Origin: Candidatus Thorarchaeota archaeon
GTDB taxonomy: Archaea > Asgardarchaeota > Thorarchaeia > Thorarchaeales > Thorarchaeaceae
Assembly: GCA_004376265.1 (NCBI GenBank)
Contig: SOKL01000224.1
Span: forward strand, 1-34,294
Length of the DNA: 34,294 bases
Reading direction: 5' to 3'
Every line of letters starts with the position of its first letter. The first letter of the stretch is position 1. The notes under the pieces were generated by a model. The model did not search any database and was not told where the DNA came from. It was given only the letters and a program-made list of their open reading frames with translations. Shown here piece after piece: positions 17,249 through 26,236 of the stretch. The position numbers and the translations under genes were made by a program.

Positions 17249-18000
17249 TCGGAACTACCTCCTGTTGCTTCAAGACTGACTTCTGGTTTGCTTTTACCAA
17301 CTACAAAGACATACTCAAGCGCAGTCTGGAATTTGTTTCCGTCAGGGTCTTGGATTGTCACAGTACTGGCATGAGTACCAATTCGTTTAGCAATCTCAAT
17401 GATCTTACCTTCTATCCCAATGTTCTTTCCTCGTGTGACAATCGCGTAAGCTCCTTTGTCGAGATTGATAGACTTCATAAGCTTCTGTTGGGGTATTCCA
17501 ATCTTCAGAGTATCAAGCGTGTTATATTCAGAAGCTTTCTCGCTCTCTGCAAGCAGTAGAGTTCGACCATCGTGTAGACCAAGCTGTATCTTTCCACCCT
17601 TGACCATAGTCTTGTTTTCAATTCTGCAAAGTTTGTAACCGGTTTCTGCTTTATCAATATTGACAAATCGTAGTCCGCCATTCTGTTTTGGGAGGAGTCT
17701 GAAACGGTCACCAGATGTAGTAATCTCAATTACATCCATGAGTCCCACTGGAAATCGAGGATTTTTTCTAATCTCGCCGTCAACTTTAATCTGACCAGTG
17801 GAGAGAATCGCTTTCACTTCGCGCATATTCTCTGCGAAACCAAGAATCTCTCGCAGAACTAAAGCAAGTGTGAGGCTGTGCTCTTTAGGATGCGGCCCAG
17901 GAATCACTCGAGTGGTGAACTTCGCTTCTTTTCTCTTGATTGGCCAGTGTCTGGGTGCTGGTAGACGTTTTAGATGTCTTTTTTGACCTCTTCTTGCCAT
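17245..18000 (-). CDS. rps4e: 30S ribosomal protein S4e
   Basis: HLKRLPAPRHWPIKRKEAKFTTRVIPGPHPKEHSLTLALVLREILG; 4-nt overlap with L5. Confidence 0.97.
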   Translation of the reverse strand: MARRGQKRHLKRLPAPRHWPIKRKEAKFTTRVIPGPHPKEHSLTLALVLREILGFAENMREVKAILSTGQIKVDGEIRKNPRFPVGLMDVIEITTSGDRFRLLPKQNGGLRFVNIDKAETGYKLCRIENKTMVKGGKIQLGLHDGRTLLLAESEKASEYNTLDTLKIGIPQQKLMKSINLDKGAYAIVTRGKNIGIEGKIIEIAKRIGTHASTVTIQDPDGNKFQTALEYVFVVGKSKPEVSLEATGGSSE

Positions 18001-18389
18001 TATTCGTCACTCTCCGCGAACTTCATTACTTTGCTTTGTATGAGACTCTTTCTTTCATCATCTAGTTCTAATTTTACTAGCATGATGTTTGAGGGATGAA
18101 CTGGAACCGCTGCTTCCTTACCATCTGCTTTGGTAATTGTAGCGTTTTCCAGAAACACACAAATCTTCTTGTAGTTAACAACGGTGACCTTTCCCTCTGT
18201 GTCCCGAAATTGACCTCTCATGACTTTCACAAGATCGCCTTTTTTGACAACAAGTGAACGAAGGCCGTATTCCTCTTGGAGGAATTCATCAAGTCGACAC
18301 TTGAGCAGGCTCTTTCGCTCATGATTAGCTGCATTTCGGATTCGCCTTCGCTGCTTCCTAGGTGACTTTGTACTTGGTTTCTTTACCAT
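18000..18389 (-). CDS. rpl24: 50S ribosomal protein L24 (uL24)
   Basis: YGLRSLVVKKGDLVKVMRGQFRDTEGKVTVVNYKK KOW domain. Confidence 0.95.
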   Translation of the reverse strand: MVKKPSTKSPRKQRRRIRNAANHERKSLLKCRLDEFLQEEYGLRSLVVKKGDLVKVMRGQFRDTEGKVTVVNYKKICVFLENATITKADGKEAAVPVHPSNIMLVKLELDDERKSLIQSKVMKFAESDE

Positions 18390-18398
18390 TTTTCACCC

Positions 18399-18821
18399 TC
18401 ACACTATCTTTGAGGCAATAGCAGAAACTCTTGGCCATTTCAGAGTGACTTCTCTTGCCATGGGTCCTCTCAGTTCAGAACCTTGAGGTTCACCCCCAGG
18501 TTTAATCAGAACTGCTGCATTATCTTCGAACTGCATCCAGGTACCATCAGGTCTTCTGAACGGCTTTCTCTGTCGTACTATGATTGCCTGAAGCACCTGT
18601 TTACGAAGTTCTTGTTTTCCTTTGGTCACTGACACATTGACCCTATCGCCAACGCCTGCCTTTCCCAGTTTTCTCAATTTGCCCTTGTAACCAAAGACGG
18701 TTATCACTCTGAGTTCTTTTGCTCCTGAGTTATCCGCACACAAGATTTTAGCACCAATCGGGAGTCCTCGGGCTATTCGTGGGATGAATTTTCTGATTCC
18801 TCTTCCAACTTTCCTTGACAC
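18399..18821 (-). CDS. rpl14: 50S ribosomal protein L14 (uL14)
   Basis: RGLPIGAKILCADNSGAKELRVI...DGTWMQFEDNAAVLIKPGGEPQGSELRGPMARE. Confidence 0.97.
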   Translation of the reverse strand: MSRKVGRGIRKFIPRIARGLPIGAKILCADNSGAKELRVITVFGYKGKLRKLGKAGVGDRVNVSVTKGKQELRKQVLQAIIVRQRKPFRRPDGTWMQFEDNAAVLIKPGGEPQGSELRGPMAREVTLKWPRVSAIASKIV

Positions 18822-18824
18822 AGA

Positions 18825-19199
18825 CTACTCCTCCTCTGTCCTCACTTCAGCAGGTATGACCGCCACGACCACTGCTGATACATTCTTACTCAATGGTCTA
18901 CACTCAACTACTTTCACGGTGTCTCCAACGCTCACTTCAATGCATGGAGGCAAGTGTGCAAGTTTCTTTGATCTTCGACGTTCGTATCGAGCGTATTTTT
19001 TGATTAGACTAAGATAGTCAGTCTGAAACACGATCGTTTTGTGCATCCGAGTACTAGTGACGATTCCCTCCCTGATTTTGGTTCTTACAGAAAGATTGCC
19101 ATGAAATGGACATTGTGAATCATCACATGTCTTCTCTGGGGGCTCCACAGTTGGGATACCAATGTTTCGGACTTTACTCTTGGTTTCAGCCATAATCAC
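18825..19199 (-). CDS. rps17: 30S ribosomal protein S17 (uS17)
   Basis: CPFHGNLSVRTKIREGIVTSTRMHKTIVFQTDY...VSVGDTVKVVECRPLSKNVSAVV. Confidence 0.95.
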   Translation of the reverse strand: MIMAETKSKVRNIGIPTVEPPEKTCDDSQCPFHGNLSVRTKIREGIVTSTRMHKTIVFQTDYLSLIKKYARYERRRSKKLAHLPPCIEVSVGDTVKVVECRPLSKNVSAVVVAVIPAEVRTEEE

Positions 19200-19480
19200 C
19201 AGCTCCTGTTGAGGCGCTTCTTCATTCTATCCTCAGGTCTCCCCCTGAGCAACCCGCCATCAACGCGCACCACTGTGCCATCGGGGAGTGTAATATCGAA
19301 GACACAGATTTTCTTGGTAACTGCTACAGTCCCTTTCTCTGTGTCAATCTGGATCATCTCCTTGGATTCTCCAAGGATAGTACCTTTCATACAAACATGA
19401 TTGGGATCCTTTGAGTCAACTATGTGAGTTGACAACCCCACAAGCTCATGTGTTACAATATTCTGAGGAGCGATTTTCAT
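19196..19480 (-). CDS. rnp1: RNase P protein component 1 (Rnp1/Rpp29)
   Basis: HELVGLSTHIVDSKDPNHVCMKGTILGESKEMIQIDTEKG...KKICVFDITLPDG; located between L29 and S17. Confidence 0.93.
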   Translation of the reverse strand: MKIAPQNIVTHELVGLSTHIVDSKDPNHVCMKGTILGESKEMIQIDTEKGTVAVTKKICVFDITLPDGTVVRVDGGLLRGRPEDRMKKRLNRSW

Positions 19481-19692
19481 TCAGATGCCTCCAACTCCTC
19501 TTCACGATTGATTGTCAGAATTCGAGCAACCGCCTTCCTTACGTTACGAATCTTATACGGATTTTGAGTGCCACCGCCTGTTGCTGATTCGATTCTGATG
19601 CTGGACATTTCATTGTACAGCTCTTCCAATTTCTTCTGACGTTCTGCAGGGGTAAGTTTTCGGATTTCTTTTGCATTCATTCCAGGCATCAC
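19477..19692 (-). CDS. rpl29: 50S ribosomal protein L29 (uL29)
   Basis: MNAKEIRKLTPAERQKKLEELYNEMSSIRIESATGGGTQNPYKIRNVRKAVARILTI. Confidence 0.94.
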   Translation of the reverse strand: MMPGMNAKEIRKLTPAERQKKLEELYNEMSSIRIESATGGGTQNPYKIRNVRKAVARILTINREEELEASE

Positions 19693-20597
19693 TCAACCCC
19701 TCCTTCTTCCAAATCATCCAGTTCCTTGAGGTCTTCAAGGATTGTTTCCTCAGCAGGTTCACTGGTTTCTTCCTCCGCCTTGGTTGCTTCTTCTTCCGGA
19801 GGTTCTTCTTTGGTTTCGGGTTTCTCCTCTTTCACTACTTCTGGAGGTTCCTCTACGAGTTCAAGACCATCTAGTTCTTCAAGTTCTCTAAGCTCGTCAA
19901 TGTCAGTGATTCCCTCAAAGGTTTCTTCAACACCTTCAACCTCTTCAGGCACATCTTCTTCTGGCTTCTTGACCAGTTCGATTTCTTCTTTCTTCCTTGG
20001 CTTTGGTGGTTTGATGTTAATAACCCCGGGAAGCTTGGCAGTAGGTCCCATGATTCGCACTGTTATACCTATCACACCGGGTTTGAGGATTGCCATGTCA
20101 TTTGCATGATCTACATAGAGATCTGCTGGTTCACCAGTCTTTGCGATTGTACCTTGCTTGAATTTCTGATATCGGGCTCTTCTGCTCGAAAGTTTGCCCT
20201 TTACAATAATCTCACAGCCAATGGCTCCTGCTCTCATCACTCGTCTGAGAATCCAATAAGCCATTCTTCGGAAGCGAACACCTCTCTCGAGTTGTCTTGC
20301 TAACCGTGAAGCCATTACAGCTGCATTTAACCAGGGATTCTCAATCTCACTGACCTCAATCTGAACACGTTCGATTCCAAATTCGTTTTCAAGAATATAG
20401 GTAAGCTCTCTGATCTTTGCACCACGGCGACCAATTACGACTCCTGGTCGAGAGGCATGAATAACGACCTCTGTCTTCATAGGCATCTTTCTGATTTCTA
20501 CCCCACCGTAACCTGCAGCGTTGAGCTCACGTGCTAAGAACTCATCAATTGCCAGTTTACGAGAATTTTGTTTAATAAAATATTTGACAGCTGACAT
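19689..20597 (-). CDS. rps3: 30S ribosomal protein S3 (uS3) with long acidic C-terminal tail
   Basis: KH domain VVIHASRPGVVIGRRGAKIRELTYILE; C-term VPEEVEGVEETFEGITDIDELRELEELDG... Confidence 0.96.
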   Translation of the reverse strand: MSAVKYFIKQNSRKLAIDEFLARELNAAGYGGVEIRKMPMKTEVVIHASRPGVVIGRRGAKIRELTYILENEFGIERVQIEVSEIENPWLNAAVMASRLARQLERGVRFRRMAYWILRRVMRAGAIGCEIIVKGKLSSRRARYQKFKQGTIAKTGEPADLYVDHANDMAILKPGVIGITVRIMGPTAKLPGVINIKPPKPRKKEEIELVKKPEEDVPEEVEGVEETFEGITDIDELRELEELDGLELVEEPPEVVKEEKPETKEEPPEEEATKAEEETSEPAEETILEDLKELDDLEEGGVE

Positions 20598-21061
20598 TAA
20601 TTCACCTCTTCCAAAACAATTTCAACATGTGATGTTTGTTCGAAGTAGGGCGAACTTTTACCGAAAGCTCTCTCGATGTATTTCTTGTAGGTTCTACCCC
20701 TTTGAGTTGCTGCATGAGCAATCCTCAATCGATCAATATCCAGACCCTTGGTGTCTGCATTCGCTTCTGCGTTACGCAAAATGTCTATGATATGCCCTGA
20801 CGCTTTCACAGGATGACCACCTGCTGGCCATTTCTTCATCCCTGAATGATGTCCTCGTTTCTTCTTATGACGTCTATAAGGGATCCAAGCTTTCTCCTCG
20901 ATTACTAGCTCGAGCAGGTCTATTGCCTTATCCAGCATCATCCCTTTGATCTCATTACAGACCTCTCTACACTGTTTCGGGGAAACCCGCATGTTCCTTC
21001 CACTTGCTATGGCTGTCCTATCCGGGTCAATGCCTATGATTGAATATCCATATGTCGGCAT
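20597..21061 (-). CDS. rpl22: 50S ribosomal protein L22 (uL22)
   Basis: GRNMRVSPKQCREVCNEIKGMMLDKAIDLLELVIE...HIIDILRNAEANADTKGLD. Confidence 0.95.
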   Translation of the reverse strand: MPTYGYSIIGIDPDRTAIASGRNMRVSPKQCREVCNEIKGMMLDKAIDLLELVIEEKAWIPYRRHKKKRGHHSGMKKWPAGGHPVKASGHIIDILRNAEANADTKGLDIDRLRIAHAATQRGRTYKKYIERAFGKSSPYFEQTSHVEIVLEEVN

Positions 21062-21271
21062 GATACCTCACTTCCGCTGTGGGGGACTTGTTCCAGCTTA
21101 CTTTCTTTGAAAGCTGTAAAGTCATCATTGCGCTCTCACAATCACTCCAGAACCTACCGGCACACGTTTACAGACTGTTCTCGCGAGCAGAACTAGTTGT
21201 CTGCACTGCTTCCATCGGTTTTGAAACAACTGTCTCAGTTGAGCTGCAACGACTGCTGGCTCAACCATTTC

Positions 21272-21282
21272 CATTTAAATCT
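21272..21282 (-). promoter_or_regulatory. Putative TATA box of the L22 operon
   Basis: Minus strand ATAGATTTAAATGG in the intergenic region upstream of L22; implies a long (about 180-190 nt) leader. Confidence 0.35.
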
Positions 21283-21312
21283 ATTCAATTGTCCGAATCA
21301 CAGGGATGAAGT

Positions 21313-21711
21313 TCAAGGATTATTCCCGAATTCTGCAGTTACTCTTCTCAATGATGGTGTTTTCACAGACTTCTTGATTAGATCAACACCTGCATCAGTG
21401 AGAGTTCCCTTCACATAGTGAACTCCTGCAGATTGGATGTATACGAGACCCTTCTCTCTCAGTTTCTGAAGACTACCTAAAGCAATCTGTGTGAGTTCCT
21501 CCTCTGTTATGTCCAAACCGCCCCCTGGCACTTGTAGAGTTTCAGACATCTTGAGGATATTACGCATCGAACTCAGTTGTCTTCTATTGCTGTCATAAGG
21601 ATTCGAATACATCCAAAGCAGAACAATCAGGTCAACCACACCGAGACCTATGTCTGGATTGAGCTCCAGTGTCTTCTTTGCTACAAGTTCTACCATAGGC
21701 ATTTGTACCAC
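21313..21711 (-). CDS. Small winged-helix-like protein, unknown function
   Basis: Pattern ITEEELTQIALGSLQKLREKGLVYIQSAGVHYVKGTLTDAGVDLIKKS resembles a wHTH; no specific family assigned. Confidence 0.5.
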   Translation of the reverse strand: MVQMPMVELVAKKTLELNPDIGLGVVDLIVLLWMYSNPYDSNRRQLSSMRNILKMSETLQVPGGGLDITEEELTQIALGSLQKLREKGLVYIQSAGVHYVKGTLTDAGVDLIKKSVKTPSLRRVTAEFGNNP

Positions 21712-21751
21712 CTCCTAAGACTCCTGAGTCCTATTCAAGTAATCGAAAAGT

Positions 21752-22465
21752 CTACACTAGTTGAACTTGACCGCTTCGCGGCTCAAAAATCTCTCCCCGC
21801 CGCATGAGTTTTTCTAGGGATGATTCCACAGATGTTTCTGAGATTCCCTTCTCTTCAAATATTCTGATGAGCTCACTTACTTTGAGTGGTCGTTTTGATT
21901 CTGAAAGAAGTGCGAGAATTTCAACTGTAACATCTTTGCTTTTTGCGTTAGGAAGATTATCCTTCTCCTCGGTAGCCACCAATAATACAGACCATGGTCT
22001 TGGGAATATGAGAGTGCCATTATTGGAAAGTTTTTCGAGTTGACCTTCGACCCATTTCCATTCAAGCTCATACTCCACACATAGCTCCTCAATTCTATCA
22101 AGAGAACAGGGTGATTTCTTAGCCTCCTTTTCAAGGAGAGTCATTAGACGTTTCCTTTTTCCAGGTGGAAATTGTACCAATTCTCCATCAGAGATGTCTG
22201 ATGCTTTCACAGGATCTTTTGGCATGTGTGCGAGCACTCTCTCTCGGGAACGCTCTACTGATTTCTGGAATTCATCACCACCTCTGGTGGCATTGAACTC
22301 CTTCACCGCAGCTGTGCCCAACTTAGGGGCATCAAAGATTGCACACTCAGCCTTGGTGATGTCAATGATAGTGCCGCAGTAACTACATCTCCTACGTTTT
22401 TGACCAGCTGGTGCATTAGTGAAATTTTTACACTTGGGGCATCGAAAGACAAGAAAAGGCTTCAA
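21752..22465 (-). CDS. N-terminal Zn-ribbon (DUF1922-like) fused to winged-helix-like domains
   Basis: FRCPKCKNFTNAPAGQKRRRCSYCGTIIDI followed by two helical/wHTH-like segments. Confidence 0.6.
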   Translation of the reverse strand: MKPFLVFRCPKCKNFTNAPAGQKRRRCSYCGTIIDITKAECAIFDAPKLGTAAVKEFNATRGGDEFQKSVERSRERVLAHMPKDPVKASDISDGELVQFPPGKRKRLMTLLEKEAKKSPCSLDRIEELCVEYELEWKWVEGQLEKLSNNGTLIFPRPWSVLLVATEEKDNLPNAKSKDVTVEILALLSESKRPLKVSELIRIFEEKGISETSVESSLEKLMRRGEIFEPRSGQVQLV

Positions 22466-22581
22466 TAATCAGACACCTACTCCAATCTCATCAGACCAGA
22501 CGTATTTAATGCTCGCTCTTGTGGGACGGATGAGAACCATTATATCGCGATTACTTGCGGGAGGAATCGGAGAATCTTGCG

Positions 22582-22806
22582 ATGGCAAAGAAAGCGAAAG
22601 CAATCTTCGTAGACCCAAGGATGTGCAAAGGTTGCAACATATGCATCTCCATCTGTCCCCATGGTGTTCTAAAAAAGTCCGACGTTGTTGATAATAGAGG
22701 ATTCTTTCTGCCTATTGTAGCTGATCTTGAAGCCTGCAAAGTATGTGCGTTGTGTGAGCTGGAGTGTCCTGATTTTGCTATCTCTGTTGCACCACTCGAT
22801 GAATGA
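22582..22806 (+). CDS. 2x[4Fe-4S] ferredoxin, 2-oxoacid:ferredoxin oxidoreductase delta (KorD/PorD)-like
   Basis: CKGCNICISICPHGVL...CKVCALCELECPDFAI; start shifted from track 22555 to ATG 22582 (MAKKAK). Confidence 0.8.
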   Translation: MAKKAKAIFVDPRMCKGCNICISICPHGVLKKSDVVDNRGFFLPIVADLEACKVCALCELECPDFAISVAPLDE

Positions 22807-22868
22807 TGACTTGATTGTAGTCTTTATCTGATTAGAAGTGTTATAATAATACAACGAGTGATATAACC

Positions 22869-23483
22869 GTGGATGTTTCTCAGAGATATCCGCATGACAT
22901 GTTGGTGTATGAAGTGGAAAATCCCGAAATCCGTGCATTGCTTGAATTGCGAACTCAGCTCGGAGAAGAGCTTGATAGGTTAAGAGAAAGAATTGAACAA
23001 CTTGAGGAGTTCATTCAAGCTTTAGATGCAACTATTGGAAAAGGCAGTTTCACAACAGCTGACGTTGCAATAGAAGATACTGAACGAGCTCCGGTGTTGA
23101 CACCAACGGAAACCCTTGCAACCTCAGGCGAACCAAGGAGTATTGTGATAATGAACAAGTCAGGAGACTTGGAAATGGCTACCGTTGAAGTGATAGAACA
23201 AAATCTGAGGATCATACCAGCGGATCATGCCATTTACAATATTACACGTGGAGCTTTTGCAAGGTTTTTCATTCAAGAGATACTGGGAAAATTTCAACAG
23301 GAAGACCGTCATAGGGTTGAGAGCGGTGAGATAAGTTGGGATAATACTTTTGATTTTGAGGTAAAATCAGACGATAAAATCCTTGATGAAGTGGTTGTGA
23401 AGAATTTTGGCGACGAAGCTAGGTTGGAAGAGATTCAGAGAACTCTGAGATGGACATTGGAGAAAATCTATAGAGCTCGATAG
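22869..23483 (+). CDS. Coiled-coil protein of unknown function
   Basis: GTG start; LLELRTQLGEELDRLRERIEQLEEFIQAL coiled coil followed by an alpha/beta region. Confidence 0.65.
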   Translation: MDVSQRYPHDMLVYEVENPEIRALLELRTQLGEELDRLRERIEQLEEFIQALDATIGKGSFTTADVAIEDTERAPVLTPTETLATSGEPRSIVIMNKSGDLEMATVEVIEQNLRIIPADHAIYNITRGAFARFFIQEILGKFQQEDRHRVESGEISWDNTFDFEVKSDDKILDEVVVKNFGDEARLEEIQRTLRWTLEKIYRAR

Positions 23484-23619
23484 ACCCTCTTCGCTTTTTA
23501 GTACAAACGGCGCGAATTTCACAGACCTTGATTTCTATTGCAAAAGAGTAAAATAGCTCAAGCCAAGCATTGCACTCAAGATGCTCGCATAGCGCACGAT
23601 AGTTTTTGGAGCGGAGACA

Positions 23620-24246
23620 ATGGTAATACGCTTTGACGATGAACACTTGGCTGTAAATCCCCAAGAAATCGTTAAAGTCGTTCGTGATGCCCATGAATTC
23701 TTCAAGGAGAATAAGATTGACGAACGTTATGAGAATCTTGCACTGGATCTCATTCGAAGGTTCATCTCACGAGAGGGAGTTCCACGTGATGTTGATCCAT
23801 TCTTTGGTGCAGCCCTCTATTTGGTGACAAGACACCCATGGAGTCATCCCAATCCCTTAACAAAGACCGAGTTTGCTACAAGGCTTCGGATGAAAGAGTC
23901 TAGCCTTGAATGGTATACTGAGAGCATAGTCGAGAAGCTCGGGTTCACAACATTGCATGACAAATCTCACCTTCCGTTCTTCATGGATCCCAAGGGTACA
24001 ATCGCTAGTGTTGTTGATTCAGTAGTTGGAGGAAGCGTTGGAGAAGTTGTTGTTCGTGGCATCGTAACAGGGAACACCCCTTCTTACGAAACTCTCGCCG
24101 AAACCATTGCAGACCGGCTCTGTAATATTGTGAAAATAGTCCCAAGTGCCTTTGAACAGACAATCCACACTCTTGTTAGACGTAAAATTGAGGAAGAGAG
24201 CAAGAAACTGACAGATCAGCTCTCTGGACGAAAATTAATTGACTAA
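23620..24246 (+). CDS. Helical protein with possible TFIIB/cyclin-like fold
   Basis: FFGAALYLVTRHPWSHPNPLTKTEFATRLRMKESSLEWYTESIVEKLGF resembles TFB cyclin repeats. Confidence 0.5.
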   Translation: MVIRFDDEHLAVNPQEIVKVVRDAHEFFKENKIDERYENLALDLIRRFISREGVPRDVDPFFGAALYLVTRHPWSHPNPLTKTEFATRLRMKESSLEWYTESIVEKLGFTTLHDKSHLPFFMDPKGTIASVVDSVVGGSVGEVVVRGIVTGNTPSYETLAETIADRLCNIVKIVPSAFEQTIHTLVRRKIEEESKKLTDQLSGRKLID

Positions 24247-24554
24247 GAATTCTCTGGTTGAATTTTTACTTCTTCAACAAACCTTCTTCCTGCAACGACT
24301 TGGTCGATTGAGTGAATCACCGCACCAGCCTGCTCAAGTATCTCTTTGATTGAGTCATAGCTGAGATCGTCACCCTCAATATATATTGTGATACTTTCTG
24401 TGTTCTGGTCTACCTCTTTTAGTGAGATGTTCAGTCCGTTCACGCGCTCATCTCTTGTTAGCATAAGGGCGAGGTCGGTTAGACGAGGACTGTGAGGTTT
24501 CAATACATCAAGAACTATTCTTCGTATGCCATGAGGCAATGATTCATTCCCCAT
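24243..24554 (-). CDS. DUF211 family protein
   Basis: IRRIVLDVLKPHSPRLTDLALMLTRDERVNGLNISLKEVDQNTESITIYIEGDDLSYDSIKEILEQAGAVIHSIDQVVAG. Confidence 0.88.
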   Translation of the reverse strand: MGNESLPHGIRRIVLDVLKPHSPRLTDLALMLTRDERVNGLNISLKEVDQNTESITIYIEGDDLSYDSIKEILEQAGAVIHSIDQVVAGRRFVEEVKIQPENS

Positions 24555-24778
24555 TTATTGACCCGGAGGTCATGTTCATCCTGTCAGGTTTCATGGAATA
24601 CCTTGTTAAACTTTACGACATGGGAATGGCGCCTTCCGGTTTGGCCACACTGTCATACAGCTACAGTTGCAATGAAACATGGTAAATATTCCCGAAGGCT
24701 TATATCGCGACAACAGAGGTTCAATGAAGAGCCAACTTTTTCGTTGGGTTCGCCGGGAATTGAGGTTGGGACGCTACC

Positions 24779-25090
24779 TTGACAAAACAAGAGAGACTCG
24801 ATAAAAACAGAAGAGAAGAATCCGATTCTAAGCCATTACGAAAGGAGAAATATAGCAAATCGGGTAGAAATATCAACATCACTAGAGCAGACTTCAAAAG
24901 CGAACCTCTTTGGTCACTACTTCTTGAAACCGCAAGAAACAACCCGCTCCATGCAGGCAATGTTGGATATGTAAAAGAATACATCCTACCAAATAACCCA
25001 AAAATCGATGCTAAGGAATTAGCGAATAAACTCTCTATCACTGTAGGAGAAGCACTTGCTATCCTTGATCGGCTTTTACCTGAGAAGTGA
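24779..25090 (+). CDS. Small HTH-like protein, unknown
   Basis: TTG start; IDAKELANKLSITVGEALAILDRLLPEK; TATA-like CTTATATCGCGA upstream at about 24693. Confidence 0.5.
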   Translation: MTKQERLDKNRREESDSKPLRKEKYSKSGRNINITRADFKSEPLWSLLLETARNNPLHAGNVGYVKEYILPNNPKIDAKELANKLSITVGEALAILDRLLPEK

Positions 25091-25156
25091 ACCATTCACA
25101 CACACATCTGAATTTTTATGCGATATTAGGTTGAATTAGGTGTGGATTGAGATTAG

Positions 25157-26233
25157 ATGACTGAGCAGGCAGGTTTTCGTGATGCCCGATATGCACACGC
25201 TGTAGTCAAAAAGATCGAATCTTTGAACCAGGGACGTGAAACCCGAATAGTCCATGTCTGTGGAACTCACGAGGACACCATTGTTCAGCATGGTGTACGC
25301 TCACTATTACCCAAATCCATTAAGCTTGTTGCAGGCCCCGGTTGTCCTGTCTGTGTCTGTGCAGCCCAGGATGTTGATATGGCTATTGAACTTGCCCGAC
25401 AAGGGCACATCATCACAACATTTGGTGATATGGTTCGTGTTCCATCAACGGACTCATCGCTCGCGAAAGAACGTACATCCGGGGCTGATGTGCGTATTGT
25501 CTATGGTGTAAGTGAAGCAGTAGAGATAGCTCGAGAGAATCCTGACAAGGAGGTTGTGTTTATTGGAATTGGATTTGAAACAACTGCACCAACAATAGCC
25601 CTCGAACTCATTCGAGGGCCGCCTTCTAATTATTCCGTATTCACCTCACTCAAGGTAATCCCTCCTGCCATGGACCTCCTTGTGAATTTGGAAGGGTTTG
25701 GTGTGGACGGTTTCATAACCCCAGGTCATGTGTCAACAATAATTGGGAGTAATGCCTTTCAACCGTTTGCAGAAAAGACAGGTGTTCCCTGTGTAGTTGC
25801 AGGTTTTGAACCACTTGATGTTCTTGAGTCTGTACGAATGATTCTTGTACAGATTGAAGAGGGACGAGCAGATTCCGAGAATGAATACACTCGGGTAGTC
25901 AAACCTGAAGGCAATCTTGCGGCGCAAAGGGTTATTGAACAAGCATTTCGAGTTGATGATGCACCTTGGAGAGGCTTAGGCATCATTGAGAAATCTGGAT
26001 ACTCTATTCGTGAAGAGTTTGGTGAACATAACGCACGGTTACGATTCGAGTTTCCCGAGATTGAATCTGTGGATATCCTTCCTGGATGCAGATGTCATGA
26101 AGTGATCCTAGGTATGATTGGTCCGGTTGATTGCGCTCTCTTCGGAAAAAGATGCACAATTGAGGATCCTTATGGTCCCTGTATGGTGGGACGTGAGGGG
26201 ACTTGCAGAATCAGATTTGAGAACCTAGAATGA
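25157..26233 (+). CDS. hypD: Hydrogenase formation/maturation protein HypD
   Basis: HVCGTHEDTIVQHGVRSLLP, GPGCPVCVC, GFETTAPT, PGHVSTIIG, DILPGCRCHEVILG motifs. Confidence 0.97.
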   Translation: MTEQAGFRDARYAHAVVKKIESLNQGRETRIVHVCGTHEDTIVQHGVRSLLPKSIKLVAGPGCPVCVCAAQDVDMAIELARQGHIITTFGDMVRVPSTDSSLAKERTSGADVRIVYGVSEAVEIARENPDKEVVFIGIGFETTAPTIALELIRGPPSNYSVFTSLKVIPPAMDLLVNLEGFGVDGFITPGHVSTIIGSNAFQPFAEKTGVPCVVAGFEPLDVLESVRMILVQIEEGRADSENEYTRVVKPEGNLAAQRVIEQAFRVDDAPWRGLGIIEKSGYSIREEFGEHNARLRFEFPEIESVDILPGCRCHEVILGMIGPVDCALFGKRCTIEDPYGPCMVGREGTCRIRFENLE

Positions 26234-26236
26234 AAC

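Noticed and set aside
19671-20109. Ser/Phe-rich plus-strand ORFs opposite S3 (67 aa and 127 aa)
   Set aside because: Reverse complement of the Glu-rich S3 tail generates long open frames; not independent genes.
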